A stretch of 6,205 nucleotides of DNA from JBBCJT01 sp037190665 (lineage in GTDB: Bacteria; Pseudomonadota; Alphaproteobacteria; Acetobacterales; Acetobacteraceae): NCBI GenBank assembly GCA_037190665.1, contig JBBCJT010000157.1, positions 1 through 6,205 on the forward strand, written 5' to 3'. Positions 1 through 6,205 of the stretch are shown here, one piece after another. The translations under genes and the position numbers were made by a program. The notes beneath the pieces were generated by a model. The model made no database searches. It was not told the DNA's origin and saw nothing but the letters and a program-made list of their open reading frames with translations. How positions within the stretch are numbered: the stretch's first letter is position 1; every line of letters starts with the position of its first letter.

Positions 1-764
1 CGCGACAGGACGTACTCGTAGCTCAGGCTGCCGGTGTTGCCGGGGATGCGGTCGGCACCGAGGTTGTGCCCGCCGGCGAGTGTGATGAACCCGTCGAACA
101 CGCCGCGCCCGGGCGAATTGCAGCAGGGCGTGCCGCCGGCATGCGCGTGCATCAGCACCGGCGGAAACGGCTGCGCTAGCCCCGCGGTGGCGCGGCGGAC
201 ACGCTCGAGCCGCTCGGCGATGAACGCGACCAGCGCCTCCGCCTGTTCCGTCCGGCCGAGCAGCGTGCCGAGGATGCGCAGGCTGGGGGCCGTGTCGCGC
301 AGCGGGTCGAAGAAGAAATCCACCAGCGCATGCGGGATGCCCGCCGCATCCAGCACGCGCAGCAGCGCCGCATCCGCCCCCGCGATGGCGCTGCGGCTGA
401 GCAGGACGAGGTCCGGCTGCAGCGCCACCACGGCCTCGGCCGCGATGTCGCGCGGCCCGCGACCGACCTCCGGCATGGCGGCAAGCTGCGGATACCGGGC
501 CAGCATCGCGGCGGTCTCGGCGACCGCGCCCACGCGCATGTCCGTCGCCCAGCCCGCCACGACGGAGACGGGGTCGGGCAGCAGCAGGTTCAGCACCGCC
601 AGATGCCGCCCCTGCGTCAGCACGATGCGCCGTGCGGGGCGCGGCAGTTCCACCACCTGTCCGCGCAGATCGGTCGCGCGGACCGGTTGGGCGCGCACCA
701 CCGACGGCGCGGCGAGCAGGGCGGCGGCGCCGGCGAGCAGCCCGCGCCGGGCCGGCCTCACCAT
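1..764 (-). CDS. ABC-type iron-siderophore (FecB/FepB/BtuF-like) periplasmic substrate-binding protein, 3' end cut off
   Basis: About 254 residues are visible, reading from ATG at 764-762 to the window edge; the C-terminus is missing. The N-terminus (RPARRGLLAGAAALLAAP, then VVRAQ) looks like an exported signal peptide with a twin-arginine-like RR pair at residues 6-7, cleaved near A25. The mature start (TDLRGQVVELP then RRIV, residues about 31-48) is the usual opening of the periplasmic-binding-protein class III fold (Peripla_BP_2), and ALQPDLVLLSRSAI matches the family's 'xxPDLVI' strand. A later block, GGTPCCNSPGRGVFDGFI followed by AGGHNLGAD, resembles the second lobe of iron-complex binding proteins; the Cys pair is residues 214-215. 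The expected role is to capture a ferric siderophore in the periplasm and deliver it to an ABC permease/ATPase, not seen here. The start overlaps the receptor stop by 7 bp and no clear ribosome-binding site precedes it, so translational coupling is likely. GTG at 761-759 is an alternative start. The ligand cannot be told: heme or cobalamin remain possible, but the receptor next door favours a siderophore. Confidence 0.85.
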   Translation of the reverse strand, partial: MVRPARRGLLAGAAALLAAPSVVRAQPVRATDLRGQVVELPRPARRIVLTQGRHLAVLNLLLPDPVSVVAGWATDMRVGAVAETAAMLARYPQLAAMPEVGRGPRDIAAEAVVALQPDLVLLSRSAIAGADAALLRVLDAAGIPHALVDFFFDPLRDTAPSLRILGTLLGRTEQAEALVAFIAERLERVRRATAGLAQPFPPVLMHAHAGGTPCCNSPGRGVFDGFITLAGGHNLGADRIPGNTGSLSYEYVLS

Positions 765-2959
765 ACGTAGCGCAGCCCGGCGGTGACGAAGCGGCGGTTG
801 GCGAAGTAGCAGGCCGTGCCGCTGGAGCAGCTCGCGATGTATTCCTTGTCGGTCAGGTGGTTGGCGTTGACCATTGCCTGAAGTCCCGCGAGCTGCGGGT
901 TGATCGCACCGAAATCGTAGCGGATGGCGGCGTCGTACACGGTGGCGGACGGTACCTTGAAGCTGTTGATGTTGTCGCCGTAGGTGCTGCCGACATAGCG
1001 GATGCCGAAGCCGATGCCGAACCCGTTCAGCACGCCCATGCTCTCGTCGAAGCGGTAATCGGCCCAGGCGCTGACCATGTGCTTGGGCACCTGCGGCACC
1101 TGCTTGCCCTGCACGCCGGCCTGGTTCGACTCCGTCACCTCGGCGTCGGTGTAGGCATAGGCCAGGATCAGGTCGAGGTTGCTGTCGAGGCTCGCGCGCC
1201 CTTCCAGCTCGAAGCCGCGGGAACGGATCTCGCCGGTGGCGACCTGATAGCCGCTGTACACCGGATCGGGCGTCAGCACGTTCTGCTGCGTGATCTGGAA
1301 GACCGAGGCCTGGATGAAGCTGTTGAAGCCGCGCGGCTGGAACTTCACGCCGGCCTCGTACTGCTCGCCCTCGGTCGGCGCGAAGGTGCTGCGGCCGCGC
1401 TGCGGGGCGGACAGGCCCGTGTTGGGCAGGAACGAGGTTGAGTAGGTCACGTAGGGCGCAAGGCCGAAATCGAACAGGTACAGCGCGCCCACGCGCCACG
1501 TCGTCTTGTCGTCGGACTGGCTGGTGGTGACGCCGCTGCCCTTGTTCGTGGTGTCGGTATCCGCCCAGTCATGCCGGACGCCGACATTGAAGCGGAACCC
1601 GCCGACCGCGATCTGGTCGGTCATGTAGAGGCCGGTCTGGTTGACGTCCTGGGAGTCCGACTGCGCCGGCCCCAGCACCGGCACTGGAATGCGCACCCCG
1701 TAGCGTGGACTAAAGATGTCGATCCCCGGCACGGCCGCGCCGCTCACGGTGCCGAGCTGCGACCAGGAATTCGCATAGGCGTAGTCGAGGCCGCCCAGCA
1801 GCGTGTGCCGCACCGGGCCGGTGGCGAAGGACGCCTGCACCTGGTTGTCGACGGCGATGGTGTCCACATCCTCCAGCGCCCACAGCACGGTGCGGTTGGC
1901 GGTGCGGCCATCGGCGCGCAGCCCCTGCATGGAGACCACGCCGCGGTCGGAATCGATGTGGCTGTAGCGGAAGTTCTGCCGCACGGTCCACGTGCTGTTG
2001 AACCGGTGCTCGAACTGGTAGCCGGCGGCGTACTGGGTCTTGCTCTCGTTCTGCCAGTTCGGATCGCCGGGGAAGAAGTTCGACCCGACCCGGCCGTAAG
2101 GGCTCGGCAGCACCGTGCCGACTGCTGGCTGGAAGTTGTAGAACCCGGCCTCCGGATCCTTCTGGTAGCTGGTCAGGATCGTCAGGATCGTGTCGGGCGT
2201 CGGCTTCCAGGTCAGCGCGGGCGCGATCGCGAACCGCTCCTCGCCGACGTAGTCGTACTGCGTGTTGCCCGTGTAGCCGATGCCGGTGAGGCGATAGAGC
2301 ACGGTGCCGTCGCCGTTCAGCGGCCCGCCGAAATCGAACGCGGCCTGCATGCGCTCATGCGAGCCGAAGGTGAGCTGCACATCGTGCACCGGCGTCTCGG
2401 TCGGCCGACGGGACACGAGGTTCACGATGCCGCCGGAGCTGGTCTGGCCGTACAGCACCGAGGCCGGGCCGCGCAGCACCTCGATGCGCTCCAGCAGCCA
2501 GGGATCGACGTTCGGCACCGCGAAGTTGGCGCCGCGGCCCACGCGCAGGCCGTCGAGGAAGTTGACGAAGGCGGCCCCCGTGCCCTGCCCGCCGAAGCCG
2601 CGCACGAACACGCTGTCGTAGCGGGAGGAGGGGCGCACCTCCGGCAGCACGCCCGCGGTGAAGCGCAGCGCCTGGGACACGGTCTGCGGCGCCTGCGCCT
2701 GCATCTGGTCGCGCGTGACCACGCCCACCGATTGCGGCGCCTCGATCAATGGCGTGTCGGTCTTGGTGCCGGTGGTGGTGGTCGGCGCCACGAACCCCTG
2801 GACCGGCATCCAGCTCCGCCAGGCGGTGGCGGTCGATTCCACGGGGGCCAGTTCGGTCGCGGGGGCCGCGTCCTGCGCGAAGGCGGGGGACGCGGCAGCG
2901 AGCAGCAGGGCGGCGGCGGGCGCGCGGCGCAGGGCGCGGCGGAACGGGCGGCGGGACAT
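758..2959 (-). CDS. TonB-dependent ferric-siderophore outer-membrane receptor (FhuA/FoxA-like)
   Basis: A complete 733-residue protein, normal length for the TonB-dependent siderophore receptor family. An Arg-rich signal peptide with an Ala/Leu core ends at AFA|QD (residues 26-30). A TonB-box-like stretch (ELAPVESTA, about 36-44) and a Thr-rich linker (TTTT, 60-63) precede the plug. Plug landmarks are TPLIEAPQSVGVVT (69-82), VFVRGF (117-122), LDGLRV (135-140), and ERIEVLRGPASVLYGQ (157-172) followed by GGIVNLVSRRP (176-186). The rest is a beta-barrel ending in the aromatic terminus FVTAGLRYVW, the usual outer-membrane assembly signal. A Cys pair near the end (C711, C717, in YIASC and ACYFANRR) resembles the last disulfide of FhuA and points to the hydroxamate-type branch, but ligand assignment is inference. 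It imports a ferric siderophore using TonB-ExbBD energy. ATG at 2959 is preceded by GGAG with 10 nt spacing (2973-2970). The gene is first in an operon with the overlapping binding-protein gene; an operator-like palindrome lies 18 bp upstream of the start. Confidence 0.95.
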   Translation of the reverse strand: MSRRPFRRALRRAPAAALLLAAASPAFAQDAAPATELAPVESTATAWRSWMPVQGFVAPTTTTGTKTDTPLIEAPQSVGVVTRDQMQAQAPQTVSQALRFTAGVLPEVRPSSRYDSVFVRGFGGQGTGAAFVNFLDGLRVGRGANFAVPNVDPWLLERIEVLRGPASVLYGQTSSGGIVNLVSRRPTETPVHDVQLTFGSHERMQAAFDFGGPLNGDGTVLYRLTGIGYTGNTQYDYVGEERFAIAPALTWKPTPDTILTILTSYQKDPEAGFYNFQPAVGTVLPSPYGRVGSNFFPGDPNWQNESKTQYAAGYQFEHRFNSTWTVRQNFRYSHIDSDRGVVSMQGLRADGRTANRTVLWALEDVDTIAVDNQVQASFATGPVRHTLLGGLDYAYANSWSQLGTVSGAAVPGIDIFSPRYGVRIPVPVLGPAQSDSQDVNQTGLYMTDQIAVGGFRFNVGVRHDWADTDTTNKGSGVTTSQSDDKTTWRVGALYLFDFGLAPYVTYSTSFLPNTGLSAPQRGRSTFAPTEGEQYEAGVKFQPRGFNSFIQASVFQITQQNVLTPDPVYSGYQVATGEIRSRGFELEGRASLDSNLDLILAYAYTDAEVTESNQAGVQGKQVPQVPKHMVSAWADYRFDESMGVLNGFGIGFGIRYVGSTYGDNINSFKVPSATVYDAAIRYDFGAINPQLAGLQAMVNANHLTDKEYIASCSSGTACYFANRRFVTAGLRYVW

Positions 2960-2969
2960 CGGCAGGCGG

Positions 2970-2973
2970 CTCC
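2970..2973 (-). promoter_or_regulatory. Ribosome-binding site of the TonB-dependent receptor
   Basis: GGAG on the minus strand, 10 nt before the ATG at 2959. The spacing is slightly long, but this is the only Shine-Dalgarno-like stretch nearby and it supports this start, which also gives a full signal peptide. Confidence 0.55.
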
Positions 2974-2977
2974 GGAG

Positions 2978-3000
2978 AGAATGCGAGTAAGTCGCATTCT
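2978..3000 (-). promoter_or_regulatory. Palindromic operator, probable Fur-family iron-responsive site
   Basis: A perfect 9-bp inverted repeat, AGAATGCGA and TCGCATTCT, is separated by 5 bp (gtaag on the plus strand). The core AATGCGA-N5-TCGCATT has the 19-bp size and AATG/CATT edges typical of Fur-type sites, although the central bases depart from the classical GATAATGATAATCATTATC. It overlaps the proposed -10 box and ends 18 bp before the receptor ATG, where a bound repressor would block transcription. The placement before a siderophore receptor is what is expected for iron repression. Which regulator binds (Fur, Irr, or another dimeric repressor) is inference. Confidence 0.65.
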
Positions 3001-3023
3001 AGCCATGAGGGCGGCGTTTGAAA
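2996..3023 (-). promoter_or_regulatory. Putative promoter of the receptor/binding-protein operon
   Basis: On the minus strand TAGAAT (3001-2996) matches the -10 consensus at five of six positions. A weak -35 candidate, TTTCAA (3023-3018), lies 16 bp upstream. The -10 box lies largely within the palindrome, consistent with repression by occlusion. The -35 match is poor, so the exact promoter is uncertain. Confidence 0.4.
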
Positions 3024-3098
3024 CCCCTCTGTGTCGATCCGGCCACGAGATGTTGCCGCGGCGCCACAAGGGACACGCATCGGTTGTGGGCTGGTGGT

Positions 3099-3212
3099 GG
3101 CCTTCCCTTTCTTCCCCCCGCGGGGAAGGCCAAGGCGAGGGTGCGTCCGCCAGCGCAACGGCGGATTTCGCCCGCCCTCGCCCTGTCCCTCTGCCGCCGG
3201 GCGGGAGAGGGA
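3099..3212. repeat. Three-hairpin intergenic palindromic element (REP/BIME-like)
   Basis: Three inverted repeats lie side by side in a non-coding gap. Left: GGCCTTCCC (3099-3107) pairs with GGGAAGGCC (3123-3131), with an alternative inner stem CTTCCCC/GGGGAAG (3111-3117/3122-3128). Middle: GGCGAGGG (3134-3141) pairs with CCCTCGCC (3175-3182), enclosing TCCGCC/GGCGGA (3146-3151/3160-3165) with an 8-nt loop and a short GCG/CGC stem between. Right: TCCCTCT (3186-3192) pairs with AGAGGGA (3206-3212), continuing past one mismatch as CCG/CGG. The CCCTCTCCC...GAGAGGG style is common in dispersed intergenic repeats of GC-rich proteobacteria. I infer a REP/BIME-like element; its copy number elsewhere cannot be seen from this window. 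It sits between aspS and the receptor and could insulate them or stabilise aspS mRNA. Confidence 0.6.
3186..3212 (-). terminator. Possible transcription terminator or 3'-end hairpin downstream of aspS
   Basis: The right-hand stem of the palindromic element begins 34 nt after the aspS stop: a 7-bp stem, one mismatch, then 3 bp and a 5-nt loop. No U-run follows on the minus-strand transcript, so it is not a classical intrinsic terminator. It may instead protect the mRNA 3' end or act together with Rho. Confidence 0.3.
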
Positions 3213-3246
3213 ACCTTGCGGAACAGTCCCGGCGACAGGCGCCGCG

Positions 3247-5028
3247 TCAGGCCTTCTTCGGCGGCAGCACAAGCGCCAGCGACAGTTCCTTGAGCCGCGC
3301 CGGCGGTACCTCGGCCGGTGCGTCCATCATCAGGTCCATGCCCTGCTGGTTCAGCGGGAACAGGATCACCTCGCGGATGTTCGGCTCGTCCGCGAGCAGC
3401 ATGACGATGCGGTCGATGCCCGGGGCGGAGCCGCCATGCGGCGGGGCGCCGTAGCGGAAGGCGTTCAGCATGCCGCCGAACCGCGCCTCCACATCCGCCT
3501 GCGTGTAGCCCGCGATCTCGAAGGCGCGGACCATGATGTCCGGCCGGTGGTTGCGGATCGCGCCCGAGGACAGCTCGATGCCGTTGCAGACGATGTCGTA
3601 CTGGAACGCCTTGATGGTCAGCGGGTCCTGGCCGTTCAGCGCCTCCAGCCCGCCCTGCGGCATCGAGAACGGGTTGTGGCTGAAATCGACCTGCCCGGTT
3701 TCCTCGTTCAGCTCGTACATCGGGAAATCGGTGATCCAGCAGAAGCGGAACTCGTTCTGCGCGTACAGGCCGAGCTCCTCGCCGACGCGGTTGCGCACGC
3801 GACCGGCGAATTTCGGCGCCTCGTCCGCCTTGCCGGCGGCGAAGAACACCGCATCGCCCGCCTTCAGCCCGCAGGCCGCGCGGATCTGCTCCACGCGTTC
3901 GGCCTCCAGGTTGCGCGCGATCGGGCCCTTCGCCCCGTCCGCGTCGAAGGCGATCCAGCCGAGGCCGCCGGCGCCTTCCTCCTTCGCCCAGTCGTTGAGC
4001 TTGTCGAAGAAGGAGCGCGGCTGCGTGGCCGCGCCCGGGGCAGGGATGGCGCGCACCACGCCGCCCGCAGCGGCGATGCGCGCGAACAGGCCGAAGCCCG
4101 AGCCGGCGAAGGCGGCGGTGACGTCGGCGATGCGCAGCGGGTTGCGCAGGTCCGGCTTGTCGGAGCCGAACTCCAGCATCGCCGTCTCATACGGAATGCG
4201 CACGAAGGGCGGCCGCGTGACCGCGCGGCCTTCGGCGAACTCCTCGAACACGCCGGCGATGACGGGTTCGATGGTGTTGAACACGTCCTCCTGCGTGACG
4301 AAGCTCATCTCGAAATCGAGCTGGTAGAACTCACCCGGCGAGCGGTCGGCGCGGGACGCCTCGTCGCGGAAGCAGGGCGCGATCTGGAAGTAGCGGTCGA
4401 ATCCCGCGACCATGGCGAGCTGCTTGAACTGCTGCGGCGCCTGCGGCAGCGCGTAGAACTTGCCCGGATGCAGCCGCGCCGGCACCAGGAAGTCGCGCGC
4501 GCCCTCGGGGCTGCTCGCGGTCAGGATCGGGGTCTGGAACTCGGTGAAGCCGGCCGCGATCATCCGCCGCCGGATCGAGGCGATCACGCCCGCACGCAGC
4601 TTCATGTTCCGCTGCATCTTCTCCCGGCGGAGGTCGATGAAGCGGTATTTCAGCCGCAGGTCCTCGGGGAAGTCGGCATCGCCCGCCACCTGGATGGGCA
4701 GCACCTCGGCCGGGCTGTCCACGTTCAGCTCCGCGGCGCGCAGCTCGATCTCGCCGGTCGGCAGCTTCGCGTTCACCGTCCCCGGCTCGCGCGCGACCAC
4801 CTGGCCGGTCACGGTGATCACGCTCTCCGGCCGCACCGCGGCCGCCTGCTCCGCGAGTGTCCCGGCCGACGGGAACACCACCTGGGTCAGGCCGTAATGG
4901 TCGCGCAGGTCGATGAACAGCAGCCCGCCATGGTCGCGCTTGCGGTGCACCCAGCCGGAAAGCCGGGCGGTCTGGCCCGCGTGCTCGGCGCGGAGCTGGC
5001 CGCAGGTATGGGTGCGATAGGGATGCAT
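3247..5028 (-). CDS. aspS: Aspartyl-tRNA synthetase, bacterial type, probably non-discriminating
   Basis: A 593-residue class II synthetase that attaches aspartate to tRNA in the cytoplasm; full length for the bacterial type. An N-terminal OB-fold anticodon-binding domain (about 1-110) contains LSGWVHRKRDHGG and FIDLRDHYG. The catalytic domain follows: motif 1 region around residues 145-170 (GFTEFQTPIL), the Q196-K202 block (QAPQQFK) of the Asp site, and motif 2 F220-D238 (FRDE...RADRSPGEFYQLD). A GAD insertion domain (roughly 315-415) is present, and motif 3 GGSAPGIDRIVMLLA (532-546) carries ATP-binding Arg540. His33 and Gly83 match the pair known from non-discriminating AspRS, which also charges tRNA-Asn. 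The ATG at 5028 was chosen because MHPYRTHTCGQLR aligns with the family N-terminus; the reading frame stays open far upstream, but only antisense to rnd. The Shine-Dalgarno is weak. It is divergent from rnd and followed by a palindromic gap. Confidence 0.97.
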   Translation of the reverse strand: MHPYRTHTCGQLRAEHAGQTARLSGWVHRKRDHGGLLFIDLRDHYGLTQVVFPSAGTLAEQAAAVRPESVITVTGQVVAREPGTVNAKLPTGEIELRAAELNVDSPAEVLPIQVAGDADFPEDLRLKYRFIDLRREKMQRNMKLRAGVIASIRRRMIAAGFTEFQTPILTASSPEGARDFLVPARLHPGKFYALPQAPQQFKQLAMVAGFDRYFQIAPCFRDEASRADRSPGEFYQLDFEMSFVTQEDVFNTIEPVIAGVFEEFAEGRAVTRPPFVRIPYETAMLEFGSDKPDLRNPLRIADVTAAFAGSGFGLFARIAAAGGVVRAIPAPGAATQPRSFFDKLNDWAKEEGAGGLGWIAFDADGAKGPIARNLEAERVEQIRAACGLKAGDAVFFAAGKADEAPKFAGRVRNRVGEELGLYAQNEFRFCWITDFPMYELNEETGQVDFSHNPFSMPQGGLEALNGQDPLTIKAFQYDIVCNGIELSSGAIRNHRPDIMVRAFEIAGYTQADVEARFGGMLNAFRYGAPPHGGSAPGIDRIVMLLADEPNIREVILFPLNQQGMDLMMDAPAEVPPARLKELSLALVLPPKKA

Positions 5029-5058
5029 GCGCAGGATCCGGTCCGAAAAGGCGGGCGG

Positions 5059-5087
5059 AAGGAAGCGACGGCCCGGGGGGGTGTCAA
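5059..5087 (-). promoter_or_regulatory. Putative aspS promoter
   Basis: Perfect -35 TTGACA on the minus strand (5087-5082), inside GGGTTGACACCC. The best-spaced -10 candidate, TTCCTT (5064-5059, 17-bp spacer), is a poor match. The -35 lies 53 bp upstream of the aspS ATG, giving an expected leader of roughly 20-25 nt. The -35 is convincing; the -10 is not. Confidence 0.5.
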
Positions 5088-5115
5088 CCCCGCCGGCGGC
5101 GAGCCTGCCACCCGC

Positions 5116-5144
5116 TTGGGGCCGCGGGCCGCTTCGCGTAGAAA
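5116..5144 (+). promoter_or_regulatory. Putative rnd promoter
   Basis: TTGGGG (5116-5121) and TAGAAA (5139-5144) are 17 bp apart, matching the sigma-70-type consensus at three and four of six positions. Transcription from this -10 would begin at or next to the rnd ATG at 5152, implying a leaderless message. This agrees with the absence of a clear Shine-Dalgarno before the gene. It is based on spacing and weak boxes only. Confidence 0.35.
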
Positions 5145-5151
5145 CCGGCGG

Positions 5152-6205
5152 ATGCGCAAGCCGAAACCGGCCTCCTTTCCGCCCACCGAGCTGATCCAGA
5201 CCACCGAGGCGCTGGCCGCCGTCTGCGAACGGCTGCGACGCGAGATCTTCGTGACCGTCGACACCGAATTCATGCGGGAGCGGACCTACTGGCCGGAGCT
5301 CTGCATCGTGCAGCTCGGCGGCACGGCCGACACGGCGGTCGTGGACGCGCTCGCCCCCGGCCTCGATCTCGCCCCGCTCGGCGCGCTGCTCGCCGACGCG
5401 GCCGTCACCAAGGTGATGCACGCCGCCCGGCAGGACGTGGAGATCTTCCTGCTGAAGTTCGGCGCCGTGCCGACGCCGCTGTTCGACACCCAGGTGGCCG
5501 CGATGGTCGCCGGGTTCGGCGACCAGGCGAGCTATGCGGAGCTGGTGGCCAACCTCGCCGGCGGGCAGATCGACAAGGCGCACCGGTTCAGCGACTGGGC
5601 GGCGCGGCCGCTCTCGGCCGGGCAGATCGCCTATGCGGCCGCCGACGTGACGCATCTGCGCCGCGTCTACGAGCGGCTGACGGAGCGGCTGGCGCAGGAC
5701 GGCCGGCTCGCCTGGGTGGGCGAGGAGATGGCCGCGCTCGCCGATCCGGCCACCTACCGCGCCGATCCCGAGACGATGTGGGAGCGGCTGAAGAGCCGCA
5801 CCGGCAACCGCCGCTTCCTGGGCGCGCTCAAGGCGGTCGCGGCCTGGCGCGAGCGCGAGGCGCAGCGGATCAACATCCCGCGCCAGCGTCTGGTGAAGGA
5901 CGAGACGCTGCTCGAGATCGCCGCCACCATGCCCGACACGGCGGAGGCGCTGGCCCGCGCGCGCGGCATCGGCCGCGGCTTCGCCGAGGGCAAGAGCGGC
6001 GCCGGCCTGCTCGCCGCCATTGCCGCCGCCCGCGCCCTGCCCGACGAGGCGCTGCCGGTGGCGCCGTCCCAGCGCGAGCATCCGCGCCCCTCGCCCGCGC
6101 TGGTCGCCCTGCTGAAGGTGCTGCTGGCGGCGAAATGCGAGCAGCACCACGTCGCGCCGAAGCTCGTGGCGTCCTCCGACGACCTCGACCGCCTCGCCGC
6201 AGAGG
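5152..6205 (+). CDS. rnd: Ribonuclease D, 3' end cut off
   Basis: 351 codons are visible; RNase D proteins are usually about 375-390 residues, so only a short C-terminal piece is missing. It is a 3'-5' exoribonuclease acting on tRNA precursors and other small structured RNAs in the cytoplasm. The DEDDy nuclease domain is intact: Exo I VDTEFMRE (Asp37, Glu39), Exo II HAARQDVEIF (Asp95), Exo III with Tyr161 and Asp165 in AYAAADVTHL, and DWAARPLS (148-155) just before it as in E. coli RNase D. A first HRDC domain follows (about 217-297: NRRFLGALKAVAAWRERE, then INIPRQRLVKD). The visible end (SPALVALLKVLLAAKCEQHH and onward) starts the second C-terminal helical domain. ATG at 5152 is the first sensible start; TTG at 5116 is in frame but would add a non-conserved, Arg-rich tail. 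It is transcribed away from aspS across a 123-bp gap, with no strong ribosome-binding site. Confidence 0.95.
   Translation, partial: MRKPKPASFPPTELIQTTEALAAVCERLRREIFVTVDTEFMRERTYWPELCIVQLGGTADTAVVDALAPGLDLAPLGALLADAAVTKVMHAARQDVEIFLLKFGAVPTPLFDTQVAAMVAGFGDQASYAELVANLAGGQIDKAHRFSDWAARPLSAGQIAYAAADVTHLRRVYERLTERLAQDGRLAWVGEEMAALADPATYRADPETMWERLKSRTGNRRFLGALKAVAAWREREAQRINIPRQRLVKDETLLEIAATMPDTAEALARARGIGRGFAEGKSGAGLLAAIAAARALPDEALPVAPSQREHPRPSPALVALLKVLLAAKCEQHHVAPKLVASSDDLDRLAAE

Noticed and set aside
34..1441. Plus-strand open frames over the binding-protein gene and the receptor 3' end
   Set aside because: Low-complexity Arg/Ala/Ser-rich translations antisense to real genes; no ribosome-binding site or recognisable fold.
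2172..2189. Tandem 9-bp direct repeat (gtcaggatc twice)
   Set aside because: In frame within the receptor barrel, encoding a repeated ILT; explained by a beta-strand peptide and too short to be a repeat locus.
2771..2782. GGT trinucleotide run (four copies)
   Set aside because: Encodes the Thr-rich linker between TonB box and plug; too short and in-frame to suggest phase variation.
2960..3246. Possible small RNA, tRNA or CRISPR in the largest gap
   Set aside because: No tRNA cloverleaf, no regularly spaced direct repeats and no promoter-terminator pair for a separate RNA; the gap is accounted for by the operon promoter region and the palindromic element.
1571..3454. 627-codon plus-strand open frame across the receptor gene and the gap into aspS
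   Set aside because: It is antisense to a clearly recognisable receptor, is rich in Arg/His/Gly/Ala as expected for a shadow frame in GC-rich DNA, shows no domain, and crosses a palindromic intergenic region.
3533..4897. Plus-strand open frames inside aspS (264 and 145 codons)
   Set aside because: Antisense shadows of a complete, conserved synthetase; Ser/Arg/Pro-rich with no motif.
5029..6150. 374-codon upstream extension of the aspS frame
   Set aside because: It is wholly antisense to rnd plus the divergent gap, has no AspRS homology, and the conserved AspRS N-terminus starts at the ATG at 5028.

Overview
The window is strongly GC-rich and densely coding. GC-rich third positions leave long open frames on the wrong strand. 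It looks like an alphaproteobacterium, most likely from the Acetobacteraceae/Rhodospirillales side. The basis is inference: alphaproteobacterial wording in AspRS (RSPGEFYQLD in class II motif 2), the AspRS/RNase D divergent pair, and base composition. No taxonomic marker is present.

Layout, left to right. (1) 1-764, minus strand: 5' portion of a gene for an ABC-type iron-siderophore/cobalamin-class periplasmic binding protein, cut by the window edge. (2) 758-2959, minus: a complete TonB-dependent siderophore receptor whose stop codon overlaps the start of the binding protein. Its upstream region holds a perfect 9-bp inverted repeat that resembles a Fur-type iron operator and overlaps a plausible -10 box. 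(3) 2960-3246: a 287-bp gap holding that regulatory region and a three-hairpin palindromic element (3099-3212) of REP/BIME style. (4) 3247-5028, minus: complete aspS, bacterial-type aspartyl-tRNA synthetase carrying the His/Gly pair associated with non-discriminating enzymes. (5) 5029-5151: a short divergent promoter region. (6) 5152-6205, plus: rnd, ribonuclease D, with all DEDDy catalytic residues, cut by the right edge.

The left half is an iron-acquisition operon: the receptor brings a ferric siderophore across the outer membrane using TonB energy, and the binding protein would hand it to an inner-membrane ABC transporter, probably encoded beyond position 1. The right half is housekeeping: tRNA charging and RNA 3' processing. 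The palindromic element separates the two modules.

I found no clear sign of a previously undescribed system. The points most worth a second look are the operator-like palindrome, the palindromic intergenic element, the AspRS specificity signature and a possible leaderless rnd transcript.
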